This document shows, in pieces, positions 60,791 to 64,000 of a stretch of DNA of 64,000 nt (position 1 is the first letter of the stretch; each line of letters opens with the position of its first letter). The notes beneath the pieces were generated by a model. It was given only the letters and a program-made list of their open reading frames with translations. It did no database searches and had not been told where the DNA came from. The stretch lies in the NCBI RefSeq assembly GCF_027922425.1, contig NZ_BSFQ01000002.1, positions 372,001 to 436,000 on the forward strand. Direction: 5' to 3'. The position numbers and the translations under genes are program-made. The stretch comes from Pseudonocardia halophobica (GTDB lineage Bacteria; Actinomycetota; Actinomycetes; Mycobacteriales; Pseudonocardiaceae).

Positions 60791-61540
60791 ATGCAGGCGG
60801 TGGCTTCGGCGAGTCTGGACGCCAAGCGGCTCGGCAAGGTCTTCGCCGTGCTCGAGCGGGTCGACCGCTCGCACGACGTCGCGGAGTTCGCCGGGCGCAC
60901 GCTCGAGGCGCTCGGGTCCGTGCTCGGCTACCGGAACACCACGTTCTTCGCCGGGCCGAGCTACGGCGGGTTGTTCCTGGACCCGTCGCCGCTGCTCGAA
61001 GGGACGCAGCGGCGGCTGATCCGGGAGTACCGGCAGCGCTGGGACCGGCACGACGTGTTCGCGAGGCCGGCCGCGGCCGCCCGGCTGCACCGGGTGTCCG
61101 CGGTCTCGGTCGACGCCGGCGACCCGGCCGCGCCCGCGGACCGGGCGTACCGCGACTGGCTGGGCGGCCACGGGATCGAGAGCCTCACCGCGATCCACGT
61201 GGCGCCGGGCGGGAAGCAGGCGCTGTTCGGGATCTTCGGGCCCCGCGGGACGGTGGGGCCGGTCGATCTCGCCGTGCTGCGGCTGCTCGGCCGGCAGCTC
61301 GGCGCGATCGCCCGGCACCTCCCCGCGTCCGCGGCCGGGCAGGCGGGCGTGCCGCGCCTGTCGCCCCGGCTCGCGGAGGCGGCGGAGCTGGTCGCGAGCG
61401 GGCTGACGAACGCGGTGGTCGCCCGGACGATGGGCGTCACCGAGGACACCGTGAAGAAGTACGTCAGCAGGCTGCTCGCGGAGACCGGGACCCGCAGCAG
61501 GACCGAGCTCGCGCTGGTCCTGCAGCGGGGCCGGGCCTAG
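60791..61540 (+). CDS. LuxR-family transcriptional regulator
   Basis: A 249-residue regulator. The first 180 residues form a GAF/PAS-like sensing region without a recognised motif (VLGYRNTTFFAGPSYGGLFL). The C-terminal LuxR helix-turn-helix reads LSPRLAEAAELVASGLTNAV with VTEDTVKKYVSRLLAETGTR (residues about 190-245). It has no phospho-acceptor domain. ATG follows GGGAGGTGCCCGGAG. It is the last gene of the rightward cluster and shares its final CTAG with the convergent NTF2-like gene; it probably regulates the cluster. Confidence 0.86.
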   Translation: MQAVASASLDAKRLGKVFAVLERVDRSHDVAEFAGRTLEALGSVLGYRNTTFFAGPSYGGLFLDPSPLLEGTQRRLIREYRQRWDRHDVFARPAAAARLHRVSAVSVDAGDPAAPADRAYRDWLGGHGIESLTAIHVAPGGKQALFGIFGPRGTVGPVDLAVLRLLGRQLGAIARHLPASAAGQAGVPRLSPRLAEAAELVASGLTNAVVARTMGVTEDTVKKYVSRLLAETGTRSRTELALVLQRGRA

Positions 61541-61935
61541 CCCAGGGCGCCGAACAGGCCGCTCAGCTGGGCCGTGTCCACGTACTCCTCGATCCGGGTG
61601 ACCTTCCCGGCGCCGTCGACGTGCACGGCCAGGGCGGCGGGCGCCCGGAAGACAGTGCCGTCCGGCAGGGTCCCGGTGACGGTGTACCGCGCCCAGGCGA
61701 GCCCGTCGACGGCGGGGGAGGTCCGCACGTCGTCCATCCGGAAGTCCGGCACCACCTTCCGGATCGCCCGGACGCTCTCCAGGGTGTCCGGGACCGTCGG
61801 TGCCTCCACCTCGTCGAAGGAGTGCCATGTCACGGCGCCGGGCGCGAACACCTCCCCGGCCTCCAGCGTCATCAGGGCTTCGACCACGCGAGCAGCATCG
61901 CTCTGCGCCGACGGTTCGCTCGCAGGCTCGCTCAC
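61537..61935 (-). CDS. NTF2-like/ketosteroid isomerase-fold protein
   Basis: A 132-residue small alpha+beta protein: ARVVEALMTLEAGEVFAPGA, TWHSFDEVEAPTVPDTLESV and ALAVHVDGAGKVTRIEEYVD match the SnoaL/NTF2 fold. It starts at GTG after GAAGGAG and overlaps the LLM gene stop by 4 bases, so the two are co-translated. It likely acts with the LLM flavoprotein. Confidence 0.8.
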   Translation of the reverse strand: MSEPASEPSAQSDAARVVEALMTLEAGEVFAPGAVTWHSFDEVEAPTVPDTLESVRAIRKVVPDFRMDDVRTSPAVDGLAWARYTVTGTLPDGTVFRAPAALAVHVDGAGKVTRIEEYVDTAQLSGLFGALG

Positions 61936-63092
61936 TGGGCACGCTCCTTCTCGTACTTCTCGGTCATGTGCGCGACGGCGTCGAGCTGGGCCCGAGAGTG
62001 CCGCTCGCGACCCTCGGACGCCAGCCGGGCGGCCTCGACGGTCGGGGCGTACTGGCCCTGGAAGTGCGGTGCGACGTCCCGGGCGAAGATCTCGAAGGAC
62101 CGCTTCGTGGCCGTCGGGTCGGCCCAGTCGTGGCCCATCAGCAGCATGGTGCCGAAGCCGCCGGCCTGGTCCACGAGGCGCTGCACCTGCGCGCGGGCCT
62201 GGTCCGCGGTGCCGATGACGCCGATCCCGGCGTTGTTGATGAAGTCGATCATCTCGTTCAGGTTGTCCCCGGAGACCGCCATCTGCGGGAACGCCGCGAC
62301 CTTCTGGAAGTAGCGGAACCAGTGCTCGATCCCGTACGCGACCTCGCGCCGGGCCTGCTCCTCGGTCTCGGCCAGGTGGAACGGCCCGACGAGCCGCCAC
62401 CCCGAGCGGTCCACGGTGGTCCCCGCCGCCGCGGCGCGCTCCTCCATGACGTTCCAGTGGTGGGCGAGGGCGTCGAAGCCGTCGGCGCTGAGCGTGGCGC
62501 CGATGCTGAGCAGCCCGAGCCCGTGGGTGCCCGCCAGCCGGGCGCCGGTGGGGGAGGCCACGGCCGCGACGGCGATGTCGAACAGCGGGTCCGAGTACGG
62601 CGCCATCTGCAGCCGGGCGTCGACGAGCTCGTGGGTGCGGGTCTTCGCGTTGACCGTCTCGCCGCGGAAGAGCCGCAGGATGATGTCGAGGTTCTCCTCG
62701 AGCAGCTCGCGGGTCTCGGTCGGGTTCAGCCCGATCATCGCGGAGTCGGTGGGCAGCGACCCCGGCCCGACGCCGAACAGCGTCCGGCCACGGGTGAGGT
62801 GGTCGAGCATGACCATGCGGTCCGCCACCCACAGCGGGTTGTGGTAGCTGATCGACGTGACGCCGGTGCCCAGCTTGATCCGCCGGGTCCGCTGCGCCGC
62901 GGCGGCGATGAGGATCTCCGGCGAGGCGTAGATCTCCGAGCCCGCGCTGTGGTGCTCGCCGAACCACGCCTCGTCGTAGTCGAGGGCGTCGAGGTGCTCG
63001 ATCAGCTGCAGATCCTGCTCGAACGCCACGGCGGGCTTCACCCCCGGGGCGTGGACGGGGGCGAGGAAGATGCCGAACTTCAGCCTGGCCAT
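61932..63092 (-). CDS. LLM-class flavin-dependent oxidoreductase (luciferase-like monooxygenase)
   Basis: A 386-residue luciferase-like TIM-barrel protein: RLKFGIFLAPVHAPGVKPAV, YDEAWFGEHHSAGSEIYASP, RIKLGTGVTSISYHNPLWVA and LFGVGPGSLPTDSAMIGLNP. The family uses FMN or F420 with oxygen or as a dehydrogenase. The ATG follows GGAGAGGTCACCGC. It is divergent from the HpaB-family gene with a palindromic control region between, and operonic with an NTF2-like gene. The substrate is unknown; terpenoid or aliphatic ketone oxidation is typical of related actinobacterial enzymes. Confidence 0.88.
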   Translation of the reverse strand: MARLKFGIFLAPVHAPGVKPAVAFEQDLQLIEHLDALDYDEAWFGEHHSAGSEIYASPEILIAAAAQRTRRIKLGTGVTSISYHNPLWVADRMVMLDHLTRGRTLFGVGPGSLPTDSAMIGLNPTETRELLEENLDIILRLFRGETVNAKTRTHELVDARLQMAPYSDPLFDIAVAAVASPTGARLAGTHGLGLLSIGATLSADGFDALAHHWNVMEERAAAAGTTVDRSGWRLVGPFHLAETEEQARREVAYGIEHWFRYFQKVAAFPQMAVSGDNLNEMIDFINNAGIGVIGTADQARAQVQRLVDQAGGFGTMLLMGHDWADPTATKRSFEIFARDVAPHFQGQYAPTVEAARLASEGRERHSRAQLDAVAHMTEKYEKERAQ

Positions 63093-63180
63093 GCGGTGAC
63101 CTCTCCTTCCGGCGGCGCGCCGTCGCGCCGCGGTCTGCGTGTGCCGCGGACCACCTTCGGAGCGGGGACCGTCGCGGCAC

Positions 63181-63222
63181 AGTGCACGAAAGTGCATGCC
63201 GCCCCGTCCCCCTTCGTGCACT
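63181..63222. promoter_or_regulatory. Long inverted repeat in the LLM/HpaB divergent promoter
   Basis: AGTGCACGAA at 63181-63190 is mirrored exactly by TTCGTGCACT at 63213-63222, with an additional AGTGCA copy at 63191-63196. The whole array lies in the 197-bp divergent region and looks like a multi-site operator for one regulator. Confidence 0.55.
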
Positions 63223-63289
63223 CCCGACGCCCCGACCGGCGTGGTCGGCTCGGGGACGAATCTCCTGCAACCGCTGAAGGGACCCACTG

Positions 63290-64000
63290 ATGGCTCTGCG
63301 CACCGCGCAGCAGTACCGCGACGGCCTGCGCGACGGCAGGCGCGTCCACTACCGGGGCGAACGGGTCGACGACGTGGTCGCGCACCCGGAGCTGCGGCCG
63401 GCCGTCGACCACTCCGCGCTCTGCTACTCGATCGCGGAGGACCTGCCCGATCTCGCGGTGCGCAAGAGCGCCGAGGCGGGGACCTACTCGGCCTTCTACC
63501 ACCTCCCGCGCACCCCGGAGGACCTGCGGGACCGCGGTGCCCTCATCGAGGAGGTGTCGCGGCGCGGCGCCGGCACCATCGTGCTGAAGGAGGTCGGCTC
63601 CGACGCCCTGTTCGCCCTCCTGCGTGCCACCGAGGGCGCGGGCCTGGAGCGCGCGCAGGCCTTCTACCAGCGGTGCCTCGACGAGGACCTCGCGCTCGCC
63701 GTGGCGCAGACGGACGTGAAGGGCAACCGCACCCTCGGCCCGTCCCAGCAGGCCGATCCCGACCTGTACCTGCGGATCGTCGACTCCGACGCGGACTCGA
63801 TCACCGTCCGCGGGGCGAAGACGCACACCTCGTTCTCCGCCAACGCGGACGAGATCGTCGTGCTCCCCACCCGCGCGATGGGGCCCGCGGACATCGACTA
63901 CGCGGTCTCCTTCGCGATCCCGGTCGACACCCCCGGTCTCGATCTCTACGTCTCGCCCTACGCGGCCGGTGAGCGGGACGGCTTCAGCTTCCCGCTGTCG
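63290..64000 (+). CDS. HpaB-family flavin monooxygenase (N-terminal part, cut by window edge)
   Basis: The first 237 codons of a protein of the 4-hydroxyphenylacetate 3-monooxygenase (HpaB)/4-hydroxybutyryl-CoA dehydratase family. ALRTAQQYRDGLRDGRRVHY and TDVKGNRTLGPSQQADPDLY (residues about 139-158) are diagnostic. The region where the dehydratase has iron-sulfur Cys ligands reads IVLKEVGSDAL without Cys, so the FADH2-dependent monooxygenase is favoured. ATG follows GAAGGGACCCACTG. It is divergent from the LLM gene; a flavin reductase partner is not seen before the edge. Confidence 0.82.
   Translation, partial: MALRTAQQYRDGLRDGRRVHYRGERVDDVVAHPELRPAVDHSALCYSIAEDLPDLAVRKSAEAGTYSAFYHLPRTPEDLRDRGALIEEVSRRGAGTIVLKEVGSDALFALLRATEGAGLERAQAFYQRCLDEDLALAVAQTDVKGNRTLGPSQQADPDLYLRIVDSDADSITVRGAKTHTSFSANADEIVVLPTRAMGPADIDYAVSFAIPVDTPGLDLYVSPYAAGERDGFSFPLS

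Noticed and set aside
63290..64000. 4-Hydroxybutyryl-CoA dehydratase
   Set aside because: The region expected to hold the iron-sulfur Cys ligands has none, favouring an HpaB-type monooxygenase.

Overview
The window is a 64-kb stretch of very GC-rich actinobacterial DNA. Almost every real codon ends in G or C, GTG starts and ATGA/GTGA overlaps are common, and GntR/FCD, IclR, TetR and LuxR regulators are dense. Mycofactocin-type SDRs, a LuxR-STAND ATPase and an LLM flavoprotein fit a Pseudonocardia-like actinomycete; that placement is inference. No rRNA, tRNA, CRISPR array or intact mobile element was seen. Nearly all of it reads as a catabolic island for N-methylated amines, betaines and proline-like compounds.

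Layout. 1-2.2 kb: transporter start, proline dehydrogenase and a divergent GntR regulator. 2.2-10 kb: a cupin flanked by two apparently frameshifted short coding remnants, then an operon of hydantoinase/oxoprolinase-type hyuA-hyuB, GntR regulator, Ldh2-type oxidoreductase and flavin amine oxidase. 10-20 kb: a GbcB-like reductase, a ProVWX (glycine betaine/DMSP-type) ABC transporter, an M24 metalloenzyme, two SDRs, a GbcA-like Rieske oxygenase and an IclR regulator. 20-28 kb: GntR regulator, a rare DapA-aldehyde dehydrogenase fusion, a flavin amine oxidase, a proline-racemase-family protein with altered catalytic residues, IclR regulator and an SDR. 28-32 kb: a Pls-type membrane carrier protein without an adenylation domain, a tiny ORF, a methyltransferase and a PPOX protein. 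32-38 kb: TetR regulator, single-chain acyl-CoA carboxylase and acyl-CoA ligase. 38-53 kb: the C1/betaine core. 53-64 kb: PPOX protein, CGNR regulator, a large LuxR regulator with an IS21-like N-terminal helix-turn-helix, then a flavoprotein/NTF2/SDR cluster ending in a truncated HpaB-family gene.

The core at 39-53 kb is the most striking part. An MttB-family (non-pyrrolysine) methyltransferase, a corrinoid protein, a methyl-THF:corrinoid methyltransferase, an iron-sulfur corrinoid-activating ATPase and a DUF1638 protein form a complete corrinoid methyl-transfer system. It lies beside a dimethylglycine-dehydrogenase-like flavoprotein, EtfA/EtfB, a MetF-like reductase, formate-THF ligase and a cyclodeaminase-family protein. 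Together these could strip methyl groups from a betaine, pass them to tetrahydrofolate and oxidise them to formate with ATP gain. The same window also carries the oxygen-dependent GbcA/GbcB-type route and an osmolyte transporter, so two chemically different first demethylation steps sit within 40 kb. The true substrate (glycine betaine, proline betaine, carnitine or other) is not settled by sequence alone.
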